Shown here: positions 40,481-50,799 of the stretch, piece by piece
How positions within the stretch are numbered: position 1 is the stretch's first letter
Layout of the letters: each line of letters begins with the position of its first letter
Assembly: GCF_024158035.1 (NCBI RefSeq)
Contig: NZ_JAMZEK010000001.1
Coordinates: 530,001 to 594,000 of the forward strand
From: Dyella lutea
Lineage (GTDB): Bacteria; Pseudomonadota; Gammaproteobacteria; Xanthomonadales; Rhodanobacteraceae
Reading direction: 5' to 3'
Length of the DNA: 64,000 nt
The notes under the pieces: model-generated
The model's database searches: none
Told to the model about the DNA's origin: nothing
The model's input: only the letters and a program-made list of their open reading frames with translations
Translations under genes and position numbers: made by a program

Positions 40481-42052
40481 TCAGATCGCTCGCAGCGCCT
40501 CGGTCCGGACCTCCGCTGGTGCCTCGCACAGCAGCAGCCGGTAGGCCGGGTTGGCGCTCTCGTCGCGGTGCGGATAGCCCAGCGTGGCGAGGAAGCGCGC
40601 GAACAGCGCGCGCTCGCCCGGCGGTACCTGCAGGCCGACCAGGATCTGGCCGTGGTCGGCGCCCTGGTTGCGGTAGTGGAACAGGCTGACGTTCCAGTCC
40701 GGATGCAGCTGCGCCAGGAAGCGCAGCAGCGCGCCGGGGCGCTCGGGAAAGTCGAAGCGATACAGCAGCTCGTCCTGCGCCAGCAACGAGCGGCCGCCCA
40801 CCATGTGGCGCAGGTGCAGCTTGGCCAGCTCGTCGTCGCTCAGGTCCAGCACGCCGAAGCCCTGCGCGCGGAACGCGCGCGCCAGCGCCGCGCTCTCTTC
40901 GCGTCCGCCGGTGCGCACGCCGACGAACAGGTGCGCCTCGCGCGTGTCGCCGATGCGGTAGTTGAACTCGGTCAGGCTGTGTCCACCCAGCACCTCGCAG
41001 AAGCGGCGGAAACTGCCGCGCTCCTCCGGGATCGTCACCGCGAACAGCGCCTCGCGCCGCTCGCCCACCTCGGCGCGCTCGGCGACGAAGCTGAGCCGAT
41101 CGAAATTCATGTTGGCGCCGGAACACACCGCCACCAGCGTCTGGTCCTTGAGGCCGTGCGCGGCGGCGTACTGTTTCAGGCCGGCGATGGCCAGCGCGCC
41201 GGAAGGCTCCGGCACCGTGCGGGTGTCGGTAAACACATCCTTGATCGCTGCGCAGATCGCGTCGGTATCGACGCAGATCATGTCGTCGACGAACTGCCGG
41301 CAGAGCGCGAAGGTGAGCGCGCCCACCTGCTTCACCGCGGTGCCGTCGGCGAACAGGCCGACCTCGTCCAGCAGCACCCGCTCACCGGCGGCCAGCGACC
41401 GGGCCATGGCGTTCGCCGCCGTGCTCTGCACGCCGATCACCTTCACTTCCGGCCGCACCGCCTTGACGAAGGCGGCGACGCCCGCCAGCAGGCCGCCACC
41501 GCCGACCGGCACGAAGATCGCGTGCAGCGGGCCTGCGTGCTGGCGCAGGATCTCCATGCCCACCGTGCCCTGGCCGGCGATCACGTCCGGGTCGTCGAAC
41601 GGATGCACCAGGGTGTAGCCGTGTTCGGTCTCAAGTCGTGCCGCCTCGGCCTGCGCTTCGCTGTAGGAGTCGCCGGCCAGCACCACGTCGACCGCCGCGC
41701 CGCCGATCGTGCGCACCGCGTCCACCTTCACCTGCGGTGCGGTCTGCGGCATCACGATCACGGCGCGGATGCCCAGCCGCGCCGCGGCCAGCGCCACGCC
41801 CTGCGCGTGGTTGCCGGCCGAGGCGGTTATCACGCCGCGCGCGCGGGCAGCGGCATCGAGCTGCACCATCTTGTTGTAGGCGCCGCGCAGCTTGAACGAG
41901 AACACCGGCTGGTTGTCCTCGCGCTTGAGCAGCACCGTGTTGCCCAGCCGCCGCGAAAGCGCCGGCGCCGGATCGAGCTCGGTTTCGCGCGCCACCTCGT
42001 AGACGCGTGCCGTAAGCACGCGGCGCAGCAGGTCAAGCCCGTCGTCGCTCAT
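40481..42052 (-). CDS. ilvA: Biosynthetic threonine dehydratase
   Basis: A 523-residue PLP enzyme converting threonine to 2-oxobutyrate, the entry to isoleucine. The PLP lysine is in SFKLRGAYN, the cofactor loop is GGGGLLAG, and the substrate loop is SAGNHAQG. Two C-terminal ACT-like regulatory domains (from about 335) mark the feedback-inhibited biosynthetic type. The ATG at 42052 lies just downstream of the ilvN stop; a GTG at 42061 that overlaps that stop (GTGA) is an equally possible start. It is the last gene of the leu-ilv unit. Confidence 0.95.
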   Translation of the reverse strand: MSDDGLDLLRRVLTARVYEVARETELDPAPALSRRLGNTVLLKREDNQPVFSFKLRGAYNKMVQLDAAARARGVITASAGNHAQGVALAAARLGIRAVIVMPQTAPQVKVDAVRTIGGAAVDVVLAGDSYSEAQAEAARLETEHGYTLVHPFDDPDVIAGQGTVGMEILRQHAGPLHAIFVPVGGGGLLAGVAAFVKAVRPEVKVIGVQSTAANAMARSLAAGERVLLDEVGLFADGTAVKQVGALTFALCRQFVDDMICVDTDAICAAIKDVFTDTRTVPEPSGALAIAGLKQYAAAHGLKDQTLVAVCSGANMNFDRLSFVAERAEVGERREALFAVTIPEERGSFRRFCEVLGGHSLTEFNYRIGDTREAHLFVGVRTGGREESAALARAFRAQGFGVLDLSDDELAKLHLRHMVGGRSLLAQDELLYRFDFPERPGALLRFLAQLHPDWNVSLFHYRNQGADHGQILVGLQVPPGERALFARFLATLGYPHRDESANPAYRLLLCEAPAEVRTEALRAI

Positions 42053-42057
42053 GGCGT

Positions 42058-42330
42058 TCACGCGCCCGCAGCCGGATCCGATGGCACCGCCACGGGCGCA
42101 GGCAATTCCACCGCCTCGATCACGTCCACCAGCTTGCGCGCCTGTTTGAGGATCTGCTCGATCGATTCGTCGCCGCCGTGGGTGACCACGATCAGGCGCG
42201 ATACCTCGATGTCGGTGGTCGGCGCGACATTGAGCGAGTCGATGTTGTAGCCGCGCGAGGAGAACAGCCCCGCCACGCGCACCAGCGCGCCGGATTCGTT
42301 CTGCAGGAGGATCGAGAGGGTGTGTTTCAT
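42058..42330 (-). CDS. ilvN: Acetolactate synthase small (regulatory) subunit
   Basis: A 90-residue single ACT domain ([36 protein letters not shown]), the short IlvM/IlvN form without the longer C-terminal domain of IlvH. It activates the large subunit and confers feedback control by branched-chain amino acids. It lies 167 bp downstream of ilvG and overlaps or abuts ilvA. The gene name is by family; ilvM would serve equally. Confidence 0.92.
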   Translation of the reverse strand: MKHTLSILLQNESGALVRVAGLFSSRGYNIDSLNVAPTTDIEVSRLIVVTHGGDESIEQILKQARKLVDVIEAVELPAPVAVPSDPAAGA

Positions 42331-42497
42331 GGGATTCCGTGACGCGTTTTCTTGCCTTTTCCGCTCACCGACCGACGTTCAAAGCTCGGCCGAGTGGTGA
42401 CGGGGCGATGATTTCTGCCATGGATGAATCACCGGATGACCGGCATTCGGCGTTGAACAGCGCTTCCAGCGTCTTTGCCTTACGTGCGGCAGCCCTG

Positions 42498-44408
42498 CTA
42501 GAACATGTCCGCCGGCCCGCCGTCCGCCGCCTCCGGCGGCGTGCGCGAGGCGATGTGTTCGCCGGTAATCATCTGCGCGTAGGTCATGCCGGGGCCGACC
42601 ATCGGGTAGACGCCGGCGTCCGGATCGATGATCACCTCGAGGAAGGCCGGGCCTTCGAACGCGAGGAAATCGGTGATCACCCGTTCGATGTCGGCCGGCT
42701 GCTCCAGCCGCTGCGCCCAGGCGAAGCCGTCGGCCTGCGCGGCCTTGACGAAATCCTTGGTGTGCAGGGTCTTGTCCGAGGAGGCGAAGCGGCTCTCGAA
42801 GAACAGCTTCTGCCACTGCCGCACCATGCCGTCGCCGGCGTTGTTGAATACCACCACCTTCAGCGGCAGGCCGTAGGTGGTGACGGTCTCCAGCTCGCCG
42901 AAGTTCATGCGGATGCTGGCGTCGCCGTCGATGTCGATCACCAGCGCGTCCGGCCGCGCAAACTGCGCGCCGATCGCCGCCGGCAGGCCGAAGCCCATCG
43001 TGCCCATCGAGCCGGAGGTGAGCCACTGGCGCGCTCCGCGGAAGTCGAAGTACTGCGCCGCCCACATCTGGTGCTGGCCGACGCCGGTGGCAATGATCGC
43101 GCGGCCGTCGGTGATGCGGTTGATCGCCTCGATCACCGCATACGGCTGGATCATCGCGCTGGCGCGGTCGTAGTTCATCGCGTGCACGCGCTTGAGCTCG
43201 GCCACGTGCCGGTGCCACGCCGCGTAGCGGCCGTCGCCCTGCGGGCGGAAGCCCTGCGCCTTGCCGTAGCGGCGCAGCCGGTCCAGCGTGCGCACCAGCG
43301 GTCCGCAGTGGTGCCACTGCACCGCCTTCACCTTGCCGATCTCGGCCGGGTCGATGTCGACCTGGGCGACGAAGCGCGCGCGCGGCGCGAACTTCGCCGG
43401 CACGCCGGCCACGCGGTCGTCGAAGCGCGCGCCCAGCGCCAGCACGAAATCGCAGTCCTCCACCGCGTAGTTGGCGTAGGCGGTGCCGTGCATGCCCAGC
43501 ATGTGCAGGGCCAGCGGCGCGGTGGTGTCGACTGCGCCGATACCCATCAGGGTGGTGGTCACCGGCAGGCCGAACGCCTCGGCGAACGCGCGCAGCGCCT
43601 CGGCGGCTTCCGCCGCGATGACGCCGCCGCCGGCGTAGATCAGCGGCCGCTTCGCCTGGCCCAGTGCGGCGAAGAAGGCGGCGCAGTCGGCGTCGGTGAG
43701 GTGGGCCTGTTCCACCGCGCGCATCCGCGCGCGGTAGCCGGGAATCGCCAGCTGACCCTCGCCATGGAAGGTCAGCGCGGCGTTCTGCACGTCCTTGGGG
43801 ATGTCCACCACCACCGGGCCGGGGCGCCCGCTGCGGGCCAGCTCGAAGGCGGTGCGCAGGGTCGGTTCTAGCTTGGCCGGGTCGGTGACCAGGAACACGT
43901 GCTTGGCGCAGCCGCTCATGATGCTGCTGATCGGCGCCTCCTGGAATGCGTCGCTGCCGATCGCCGCGGTGGGCACCTGGCCGCAGATCACCACCAGCGG
44001 GATCGAGTCGGCCATCGAGTCGCGCACCGGGGTCACCGTGTTGGTGGCGCCGGGGCCGGAGGTGACCACCGCCACGCCGACCTTGCCCGATGCGCGGGCG
44101 TAGCCGGCGGCCATGAAGCCCGCCCCCTGCTCGTTGGCCGGCACGATCAGCGGCATCGCATCGCGGCCGTCCTCGCGCGGGTGTTCGGCGTTGTAGCGGA
44201 ACACCGCGTCGTACACCGGCAGGATGGCGCCGCCGGAGTAGCCGAACAGCACGTCGGCGCCTTCGTCGGCGAGTACCTGCACCACGATCTCGGCCCCGCT
44301 CATGGCGCGGCCGGCGAGCGGATGCACATCCGGTGGCGTCAGCACTGCCGGCGCGGCGTGCGGGACGGGTCGGGTATCCGGTGCAGCTTTCAGCGATGGC
44401 GCGTTCAT
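42498..44408 (-). CDS. ilvG: Acetolactate synthase large (catalytic) subunit
   Basis: A 636-residue ThDP enzyme making acetolactate and acetohydroxybutyrate. It has the catalytic Glu region (PANEQGAGFMAAGYARASG), GSMGTMGFGLPAAIGAQ, and the ThDP/Mg motif GDASIRMNFGELETV. The start is the ATG at 44408; the open frame above it is made of palindromic repeats. The N-terminal ~60 residues before MSGAEIVVQVL are a variable, Pro/Ala-rich extension. It is separated from ilvC by a 433-bp repeat array. Confidence 0.95.
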   Translation of the reverse strand: MNAPSLKAAPDTRPVPHAAPAVLTPPDVHPLAGRAMSGAEIVVQVLADEGADVLFGYSGGAILPVYDAVFRYNAEHPREDGRDAMPLIVPANEQGAGFMAAGYARASGKVGVAVVTSGPGATNTVTPVRDSMADSIPLVVICGQVPTAAIGSDAFQEAPISSIMSGCAKHVFLVTDPAKLEPTLRTAFELARSGRPGPVVVDIPKDVQNAALTFHGEGQLAIPGYRARMRAVEQAHLTDADCAAFFAALGQAKRPLIYAGGGVIAAEAAEALRAFAEAFGLPVTTTLMGIGAVDTTAPLALHMLGMHGTAYANYAVEDCDFVLALGARFDDRVAGVPAKFAPRARFVAQVDIDPAEIGKVKAVQWHHCGPLVRTLDRLRRYGKAQGFRPQGDGRYAAWHRHVAELKRVHAMNYDRASAMIQPYAVIEAINRITDGRAIIATGVGQHQMWAAQYFDFRGARQWLTSGSMGTMGFGLPAAIGAQFARPDALVIDIDGDASIRMNFGELETVTTYGLPLKVVVFNNAGDGMVRQWQKLFFESRFASSDKTLHTKDFVKAAQADGFAWAQRLEQPADIERVITDFLAFEGPAFLEVIIDPDAGVYPMVGPGMTYAQMITGEHIASRTPPEAADGGPADMF

Positions 44409-44439
44409 CAGCAAACATCCTTCAACGTTGGGTAGGCCC

Positions 44440-44840
44440 TTCACTCCCTCTCCCCGCTTCGCAGGAGAGAAGGCTTCAAGCAACGGCAACCGGCGTCCCG
44501 CGAGATGCCGGCTTCTTGCCCCCTCTCCCCCGCGGAGCAGGGGAGAGGGCTGGGGTGAGGGGGCACTGGCTCTATGCCGTGGATGGCGGCCGAAGCAAGA
44601 GCGTCCCCCTCACCCAACCCTCTCCCCCGCGGAGCAGGGGAGAGGGCTTCAAGCAGCTCCGGCCGGCGTTTCGCGAGGTGCCGACCTTCTTGCTCCCTCT
44701 CCCCTGGTGGCGCAGTCGCCGGGGGAGAGAGCTGGGGTGAGGGGGCTCTGGCTCTTTGCCGCGGATGGCGGCCGAAGCAGGAGCGTCCCCCCTCACCCAA
44801 CCCTCTCCCCCGCGGAGCAGGAGAGAGGGCTTCAAGCTCG
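44440..44840. repeat. Tandem array of palindromic repeats between ilvC and ilvG
   Basis: The whole ilvC-ilvG gap is filled by repeats with the core CCCTCTCCCC-CGCGGAGCAG-GGGAGAGGGC, followed by TGGGGTGAGGGGG or GCTTCAAGC. Two diverged long units (from about 44519 and about 44693) each contain two facing hairpins. Between the hairpins lies the shared linker CTGGCTCT.TGCCG.GGATG and GCGGCCGAAGCA.GAGCGTCC. A partial unit lies at 44441-44518. The array ends inside the last codons before the ilvC stop. Long apparent ORFs across it are artefacts. Confidence 0.9.
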
Positions 44841-44841
44841 C

Positions 44842-45858
44842 TTACCCCACCTTCTTCAGGGGCGCCGCGGTGGCCGGCGCGTTGCCGGTCTGCAGCCACG
44901 GCATGCGGGCGCGCAGCTTGGCGCCGACCTGCTCGATCGGGTGGTCGAGATCGGCCTGCTTGATGCGCTTGTAGTTGGGCAGGCCGGCCTTGTATTCCTC
45001 GGTCCAGTTCTTCGCGAAGGTGCCGTCCTGGATGTCCCTGAGCACGTCCTTCATGCGCGCCTTCACGCCGGCGTCGATGACCCGCGGGCCGCTGACGTAG
45101 TCGCCGTACTGGGCGGTCTCGGAGACGAACTGCAGCATCTTGGTAAGGCCGCCCTCGTAGAACAGGTCGACGATCAGCTTCAGCTCGTGCATCACCTCGT
45201 AGTAGGCGATCTCCGGCTGGTAGCCGGCTTCCACCAGGGTCTCGAAGCCGGCCTTGACCAGCTCGCTGGCGCCGCCGCAAAGCACCGCCTGTTCGCCGAA
45301 CAGGTCGGTCTCAGTCTCTTCCTTGAAGTCGGTCTTGATCAGCAGGGCGCGGCCGCCGCCGATGCCGTCGGCATAGGCGTGGGCCTTGGCCTCGGCCTGG
45401 CCGCTGACGTCCTGGTACACCGCCCAGATGCTCGGTACGCCGCGACCGCGCTCGTACTCGGTGCGCACCAGCGCGCCCGGGCCCTTCGGCGCGACCAGGA
45501 TCACGTCGATGTCCTTGCGCGGGGTGATCTGGCCGAAATGCACGTTGAAGCCGTGCGCGAACAAGAGCGCCGCGCCAGGCTTGATGTTCGGCTCGATCGA
45601 CTCGGTGTACAGCGTCGGCTGCACCATGTCCGGCGTGAGCATGGCGACCAGGTCGGCACCCTTCACCGCTTCGGCCGGCTCGACCACGGTGAAGCCCTCG
45701 GCCTTGGCCTTGTGCCAGGTCGGGCCGTTCGGGCGCAGGCCCACGACCACGTCGAGGCCGGAGTCGCGCAGGTTCAGCGCATGGGCGCGGCCCTGGCTGC
45801 CGTAGCCGAGCACGGCGATGCGGCCCTTGGCGAGGAGGTTGTCGTTGTTCGTGCTCAT
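44842..45858 (-). CDS. ilvC: Ketol-acid reductoisomerase (NADP+), class I
   Basis: A 338-residue class I enzyme converting acetolactate or acetohydroxybutyrate to the dihydroxy acids. It has the cofactor fold [21 protein letters not shown] and the Mg-binding region around [20 protein letters not shown] and [19 protein letters not shown]. The start overlaps the ilvD stop by ATGA. A long palindromic repeat array begins immediately after its stop codon. Confidence 0.97.
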   Translation of the reverse strand: MSTNNDNLLAKGRIAVLGYGSQGRAHALNLRDSGLDVVVGLRPNGPTWHKAKAEGFTVVEPAEAVKGADLVAMLTPDMVQPTLYTESIEPNIKPGAALLFAHGFNVHFGQITPRKDIDVILVAPKGPGALVRTEYERGRGVPSIWAVYQDVSGQAEAKAHAYADGIGGGRALLIKTDFKEETETDLFGEQAVLCGGASELVKAGFETLVEAGYQPEIAYYEVMHELKLIVDLFYEGGLTKMLQFVSETAQYGDYVSGPRVIDAGVKARMKDVLRDIQDGTFAKNWTEEYKAGLPNYKRIKQADLDHPIEQVGAKLRARMPWLQTGNAPATAAPLKKVG

Positions 45859-47570
45859 GCGGTGACTCCTTGGGTGTGTTCTTCGGAAGCTTTGGCCGCC
45901 GGGGCGGCCGACGTGGATGGGGCATAGGCGCGGGTGATCGCGCCGTCGGAAGCGGAGCCGACCAGCCGTGCGTACTTGGCCAGGGCGCCGTGGGTGACCT
46001 TGGGCGGCGGCGGTGTCCAGCCGGCGCGGCGGGCATCGATGTCGGCGGTGGTGCGCAGCTCGCGCGTCTCGCCATCGATCACCACGCGGTCGCCGTCCTG
46101 CAGCAGGCCGATGGGGCCGCCGCGGGCGGCCTCCGGGGAGATGTGGCCGACCATGAAGCCGTGGGTGGCGCCGGAGAAGCGGCCGTCGGTGATCAGCGCG
46201 ACGTCGTTGCCGAGACCGCGACCGACCAGGGCGGCGGTGACGCCGAGCATCTCGCGCATGCCGGGGCCGCCGGCCGGGCCCTCGTTGCGGATCACGATGA
46301 CGTCGCCCTTGGCGATGCCACCGGACTGCACGGCAGCGAACGCGGCCTCCTCGCTCTCGAACACGCGGGCCGGCCCTTCGAACTGCGCGCCGGTCTTGCC
46401 GGCCAGCTTGAGGATGCAGCCCTCGGGCGCGAGGTTGCCGTAGAGGATCGAGTAGCCGCCGCGCGGCTTCAGCGGCGCGCTGACCGGGAGGATCACGTCC
46501 TGCTGCTCCGCGCGCGGTGCGGCCTCGGCCTCGGCGAACAGCGAGCGGCCGGTGACGGTCGGCGTGTCGGTGAGCATGCCGGCCGAGATGAGCTCCTGCG
46601 CCACGCGGGCGGCGCCGCCGGCACCGAACATCTCCACCGCGGTGTAGCGGCCGCCGGGCAGCAGGTCGGCGATCACCGGGGTGTGTACCGAGGCGGGCTC
46701 GAAATCCTCGATGCTCCACTCCACGCCGGCCTCGCGCGCGATCGCCAGCAGGTGCAGCACCGCGTTGGTGGAGCCGGCGGTGGCGGCGACCATCCGCGCG
46801 GCGTTCTGGAACGCGTTGCGGCTGAGCAGGTCACTCGGACGACGGTTCGCCTTCAGGCACTCCATCACCAGCTCGCCGCAGCGGTAGGCCGCCTGCTTCT
46901 TCGCCGGGTGGGTGGCCGGGATGTCGTTGAAGCCCACCGGCGACAGGCCCAGCGTGGTCAGCACCATCGCCATGGTGTTGGCGGTGAACTGGCCGCCGCA
47001 GGCACCGGCGCCGGGGCAGGCATCGCGTTCCACCGAGGTCAGCTCGGCGTCGTCGATCTTGCCGGCGCCGTGCGCGCCGACCGCCTCGAACACCTGCTGG
47101 ATGGTGATCGGGTGGTTGTCGTGGTTGCCGTGGGCGATGGTGCCGCCGTACAGCGCGACGCCGGGGATGTTCAGCCGCGCCAGCGCCATCGCCGCGGCGG
47201 GGATGGTCTTGTCGCAGCCGCACAACACCACCATGGCGTCCAGCGAATGGCCGTCCACGGCCAGCTCGATGGAGTCGGTGATCACCTCGCGGCTGACCAG
47301 CGAGGCGCGCATGCCGGGCGTGCCCATCGCCATGCCGTCGGTGATCGCGATGGTGTTGAACTCGATCGGCGTGCCGCCCGCGGCGCGCACGCCGGCGGTG
47401 GCCGCGTCGGCCAGTTCGCGCAGGTTGAGGTTGCACGGGCTGACGTTCGACCAGGTGTGCACGATCGCCACCAGCGGCTTGGCGATCGCCGCGTCGTCCA
47501 GGCCGGTGGCCCGCATCATCGCGCGTGCCGGCGCGCGATCGGGGCCGGTTTTCATCACATCACTGCGCAT
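45855..47570 (-). CDS. ilvD: Dihydroxy-acid dehydratase
   Basis: A 571-residue iron-sulfur dehydratase making the 2-oxo acids of valine and isoleucine. Cluster cysteines lie in [14 protein letters not shown] and [16 protein letters not shown], and the C-terminal [16 protein letters not shown] is conserved. The ATG at 47570 is favoured over one at 47582 because a GGAG lies 6 nt before it. The C-terminal ~25 residues are a variable Ala-rich tail. It is coupled to ilvC by ATGA. A large inverted repeat lies between it and leuB. Confidence 0.96.
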   Translation of the reverse strand: MRSDVMKTGPDRAPARAMMRATGLDDAAIAKPLVAIVHTWSNVSPCNLNLRELADAATAGVRAAGGTPIEFNTIAITDGMAMGTPGMRASLVSREVITDSIELAVDGHSLDAMVVLCGCDKTIPAAAMALARLNIPGVALYGGTIAHGNHDNHPITIQQVFEAVGAHGAGKIDDAELTSVERDACPGAGACGGQFTANTMAMVLTTLGLSPVGFNDIPATHPAKKQAAYRCGELVMECLKANRRPSDLLSRNAFQNAARMVAATAGSTNAVLHLLAIAREAGVEWSIEDFEPASVHTPVIADLLPGGRYTAVEMFGAGGAARVAQELISAGMLTDTPTVTGRSLFAEAEAAPRAEQQDVILPVSAPLKPRGGYSILYGNLAPEGCILKLAGKTGAQFEGPARVFESEEAAFAAVQSGGIAKGDVIVIRNEGPAGGPGMREMLGVTAALVGRGLGNDVALITDGRFSGATHGFMVGHISPEAARGGPIGLLQDGDRVVIDGETRELRTTADIDARRAGWTPPPPKVTHGALAKYARLVGSASDGAITRAYAPSTSAAPAAKASEEHTQGVTA

Positions 47571-47598
47571 CGGTTGCTCCATCGGAATCAAGAGAAAA

Positions 47599-47690
47599 GC
47601 TTCCCTGCGCGCCCGGGCCACGCGTGCGCATACCGGGGAGGTGAGTGGCGCCGCGCGGCGGGGGATTGCCGGCGGGCACGCAGGGAAAGC
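47599..47690. repeat. Long imperfect inverted repeat between leuB and ilvD
   Basis: GCTTCCCTGCGCGCCCG near 47599-47615 pairs, with two irregularities, with CGGGCACGCAGGGAAAGC at 47673-47690. On the minus (transcribed) strand it is followed by TTTTCTCTT. It could act as a partial terminator or RNA-processing site that sets the leu/ilv ratio. Confidence 0.55.
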
Positions 47691-47705
47691 CAAACGGAGC
47701 CGGGT

Positions 47706-48803
47706 TCAGCCGCATGCGCGGCCGCCGGCAAAAAAGGCGTGGTGGATCGAGGCGTGGTCTTCCACCGCCATCAGCACGGCGTCGCGCACCGCGGCAGTGT
47801 TGCCGTGGCCGCCCACGTCGCGGGTGCGCGGGCCGTGGGCCAGCACCTGCGACACCGCCGCTTCCACGCACTGGGCCTCTTCCTCCAGGCCCAGCGAGTG
47901 GCGCAGCAGCATCGCGGCGGAGAGCATCGCGCCGGTGGGATTGGCCACGCCCTGGCCGGCGATATCCGGCGCCGAGCCGTGGATCGGTTCGTACAGGCCG
48001 CGCTTGCCTTCGCCCAGCGAGGCCGAGGGCAGCAGGCCGAGCGAGCCGGCCAGCGCGGCGGCCTCGTCGGTGAGGATGTCGCCGAAGAGGTTCTCGGTGA
48101 CCACCACGTCGTAGCGACCTGGCTGGGTCAGCAGCAGCATCGCCATCGAGTCGACCAGCTGGTGCTCGACGGTCACGTCGCGGTATTCCGGCGCGATCCG
48201 CTGCACGACGTTGCGCCACAGGCGCGAGGTCTCCAGCACGTTGGCCTTGTCGACCGAGGTGAGGTGGTGGCGGCGCTCGCGGGCCAGCGCGAAGGCGCGG
48301 CGTACCACGCGTTCGATCTCGGCCTCGGTGTATTTGCACTCGTCGGTGGCGGCGTCGGCGGTGCGCGTCTTGGCGCCGAAGTAGGCGCCGCCGGTGAGCT
48401 CGCGCACGAACAGCACGTCGACGTCCTTGAGCTTCTCGTTCTTCAGCGGCGACAGGTTGGCCAGCGCCGGATGTACCTGGAGCGGGCGCAGGTTGGCATA
48501 GACGCCGAGCGCCGCACGCAGCGCCAGCAGGCCCTGCTCCGGGCGCACGGTGGCGTTCGGATCGGACCACTTCGGGCCGCCGACGGCGCCCAACAGCACG
48601 GCGTCGGCCTTCTGGCAGGCTGCCAGCGATGCGGCCGGCAGCGGCTCGCCGGTGGCATCGATGGCGCAGCCGCCGATCAGGTGCTCTTCGAAGGTAAAGC
48701 GGTGGTCGTAGTGCTCGGCCACGGCTTCGAGCACGGCAACCGCGGCCGCGGTGACCTCGGGGCCGACGCCGTCGCCGGGCAGGGTGACGATATGCGCCTT
48801 CAT
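47706..48803 (-). CDS. leuB: 3-isopropylmalate dehydrogenase
   Basis: A 365-residue NAD-dependent decarboxylating dehydrogenase of leucine synthesis. It has IVTLPGDGVGPEV at the start, the substrate-binding LRAALGVYANLRP, and the metal/cofactor region ENLFGDILTDEAAAL...YEPIHGSAPDIAGQG. The start overlaps the leuD stop by ATGA. About 135 bp containing an inverted repeat separate it from ilvD. Confidence 0.97.
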   Translation of the reverse strand: MKAHIVTLPGDGVGPEVTAAAVAVLEAVAEHYDHRFTFEEHLIGGCAIDATGEPLPAASLAACQKADAVLLGAVGGPKWSDPNATVRPEQGLLALRAALGVYANLRPLQVHPALANLSPLKNEKLKDVDVLFVRELTGGAYFGAKTRTADAATDECKYTEAEIERVVRRAFALARERRHHLTSVDKANVLETSRLWRNVVQRIAPEYRDVTVEHQLVDSMAMLLLTQPGRYDVVVTENLFGDILTDEAAALAGSLGLLPSASLGEGKRGLYEPIHGSAPDIAGQGVANPTGAMLSAAMLLRHSLGLEEEAQCVEAAVSQVLAHGPRTRDVGGHGNTAAVRDAVLMAVEDHASIHHAFFAGGRACG

Positions 48804-49387
48804 GCAACGTGTTCCTCGTGCTGGTGTTCGTAACGGGTGATCGCCTCGGCGTGCTGCAGCAGGAAGCCGAGCTGGTCGACGCCCTCCAGCAGGCAGTGGC
48901 GGGCGAAGGGTTCGAGCTGGAAAGGAATGCGGCCGCCGTCGGGCAGGCTGATGTGCTGCTCGCGCACGTCGATGGCCAGCTCCACGCCGGGGTGCTCGAG
49001 CAGCCAGCGATGCTCGGCCTCGGACACCACGATGGCGAGCAGGCCGTTCTTCAAAGCGTTGTTGCGGAAGATGTCCGCGATCTCGCTGCACAGCACCGCC
49101 TGGATGCCGTAATCGAGCAGTGCCCACGGCGCGTGCTCGCGCGAGGAGCCGCAGCCGAAGTTGCGCCCGGCGACCAGGATCGCGCAGCCGCGCGCCTCGG
49201 GACGGTTCAGCGGGAAGGCCGGGTTGTCGCTGCCGTCGGCCTGGTAGCGCCAGTCGTTGAAGCACAGCTTGCCCAGGCCCTCGCGGGTGGTGGTGGTGAG
49301 GAAGCGCGCCGGGATGATGCGGTCGGTGTCGATGTTCTCGTCGGCCAGCACGGCGGTGCGCGAGTGGATGCGGGTGACCGGCTTCAT
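48800..49387 (-). CDS. leuD: 3-isopropylmalate dehydratase small subunit
   Basis: A 195-residue swivel-domain subunit. It has [13 protein letters not shown] and the conserved [15 protein letters not shown]. It pairs with LeuC to isomerise isopropylmalate. It overlaps leuC upstream and leuB downstream, both by ATGA. Confidence 0.97.
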   Translation of the reverse strand: MKPVTRIHSRTAVLADENIDTDRIIPARFLTTTTREGLGKLCFNDWRYQADGSDNPAFPLNRPEARGCAILVAGRNFGCGSSREHAPWALLDYGIQAVLCSEIADIFRNNALKNGLLAIVVSEAEHRWLLEHPGVELAIDVREQHISLPDGGRIPFQLEPFARHCLLEGVDQLGFLLQHAEAITRYEHQHEEHVA

Positions 49388-50799
49388 GCGGCCTGCTCCT
49401 GGTTCATGTAGCCGCGCGGATCGGTGATGCGTCCGGCCACGGCCGAGGCGGCCGCGGTCGCCGGGCTGGCCAGCACGGTGCGTGCGCCCTTGCCCTGGCG
49501 GCCCTCGAAGTTGCGGTTGGAGGTGGACACGACCAGCTGGCCCGGCTGCGCCAGGTCGCCGTTCATGGCGATGCACATCGAGCAGCCCGGCACGCGCCAC
49601 TCGGCGCCAGCGGCGGCGAACACCTCGTGCAGGCCTTCGCGTTCGGCATCGCGGCGCACCGCTTCGGAACCCGGCACCACCAGCATGCGTACGCCGTCGG
49701 CGACGCGGCGGCCGCGCAATACCTCGGCCGCTTCGCGCAGGTCGGACAGGCGCGAGTTGGTGCAGCTGCCGACGAACACCACGTCCACCGGCATGCCCTG
49801 CATCGCGTGGCCGGCGCGGGCGTGCATGTAGTCCAGCGCGCGCTGCTCGACCGCGTTGCGCGGCGCCGGCACGGGCGTGTCCATGGCGATCGCCATGCCC
49901 GGATGGGTGCCGTAGGTGACGGTGGGGCGGATCTGGCTGGCGTCGATCCGCACTTCGCGGTCGTAGCGCGCGCCTTCGTCGCTGGGCAGCTGCCGCCACG
50001 CGGCGACCGCGGCGTCCCACGCCGCGCCCTGCGGTGCGTGCGGACGGCCCTTCAGCCAGGCGAAGGTGGTCTCGTCCGGCGCGATCAGGCCGGCGCGCGC
50101 GCCCGCCTCGATCGACATGTTGCACACGGTCATGCGCTCTTCCATCGAGAGCGCCTCGATCGCCGGACCGCGGTACTCGATGACGTGGCCGGTGCCGCCG
50201 TCCACGCCGATCCGGCCGATGATGTGCAGGATCAGATCCTTCGCGCCCACGCCCTTGGGCAGGGCGCCGTCGACGTGGATGGCCAGCGCTTTCGGCTTGC
50301 GCTGCAGCAGGCACTGCGTGGCCATCACGTGGCCGACCTCGGTGGTGCCGATGCCGAAGGCGAGCGCGCCGAACGCGCCATGCGTGGAGGTGTGGCTGTC
50401 GCCGCAGACGATGGTCATGCCCGGCTGGGTGGCGCCCAGCTCCGGGCCGATCACGTGCACGATGCCGCGATCGCTGCTGTCCCAGCCGTGCAGCTCGATG
50501 CCGAACTCGGCGCAGTTCGCTTCCAGCTTGGCGACCTGTGCCTTCGCTTCCGCGTTGGCGTAGGGGCGCTCGCCGTCGCGACCGGGCGGCAGGGTCGGGG
50601 TGGAGTGATCCAGCGTGGCCAGGGTGCGGTCCGGCCGGCGCAGCGGCAGGCCGCGGCCGCGCAGTTCGTCGAACGCCTGCGGCGAGGTCACCTCGTGTAC
50701 CAGGTGCAGGTCGATGTACAGGATCGCCGGGGTGTCGGCCGATTCCGGCGCGACCAGGTGGGCGTCCCACAGCTTCTCGAACAGGGTGCGCGGGCTCAT
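49384..50799 (-). CDS. leuC: 3-isopropylmalate dehydratase large subunit
   Basis: A 471-residue aconitase-family subunit. The [4Fe-4S] cluster ligands are the Cys of [10 protein letters not shown] and the two Cys of [10 protein letters not shown], and the [19 protein letters not shown] motif is conserved. It acts with LeuD. The start at 50799 overlaps the ilvE stop and the stop overlaps the leuD start. Confidence 0.97.
   Translation of the reverse strand: MSPRTLFEKLWDAHLVAPESADTPAILYIDLHLVHEVTSPQAFDELRGRGLPLRRPDRTLATLDHSTPTLPPGRDGERPYANAEAKAQVAKLEANCAEFGIELHGWDSSDRGIVHVIGPELGATQPGMTIVCGDSHTSTHGAFGALAFGIGTTEVGHVMATQCLLQRKPKALAIHVDGALPKGVGAKDLILHIIGRIGVDGGTGHVIEYRGPAIEALSMEERMTVCNMSIEAGARAGLIAPDETTFAWLKGRPHAPQGAAWDAAVAAWRQLPSDEGARYDREVRIDASQIRPTVTYGTHPGMAIAMDTPVPAPRNAVEQRALDYMHARAGHAMQGMPVDVVFVGSCTNSRLSDLREAAEVLRGRRVADGVRMLVVPGSEAVRRDAEREGLHEVFAAAGAEWRVPGCSMCIAMNGDLAQPGQLVVSTSNRNFEGRQGKGARTVLASPATAAASAVAGRITDPRGYMNQEQAA

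Noticed and set aside
44440-44840. A CRISPR array.
   Set aside because: The repeats are palindromic, imperfect and of unequal spacing with conserved rather than unique linkers, and no cas genes are present.
44302-45927. A long plus-strand frame crossing the ilvC-ilvG gap with repeated PHPTLSPAEQ-like peptides.
   Set aside because: The peptide pattern is a translation of the palindromic repeats and the rest is the shadow of ilvC.
45870-48833. A 987-codon open frame on the plus strand, and similar long frames opposite pepN, glyS and tex.
   Set aside because: These are antisense shadows of high-GC genes, rich in Arg/His/Gln/Ala, while the opposite strand encodes full-length known enzymes (ilvD, leuB, pepN, glyS, tex).
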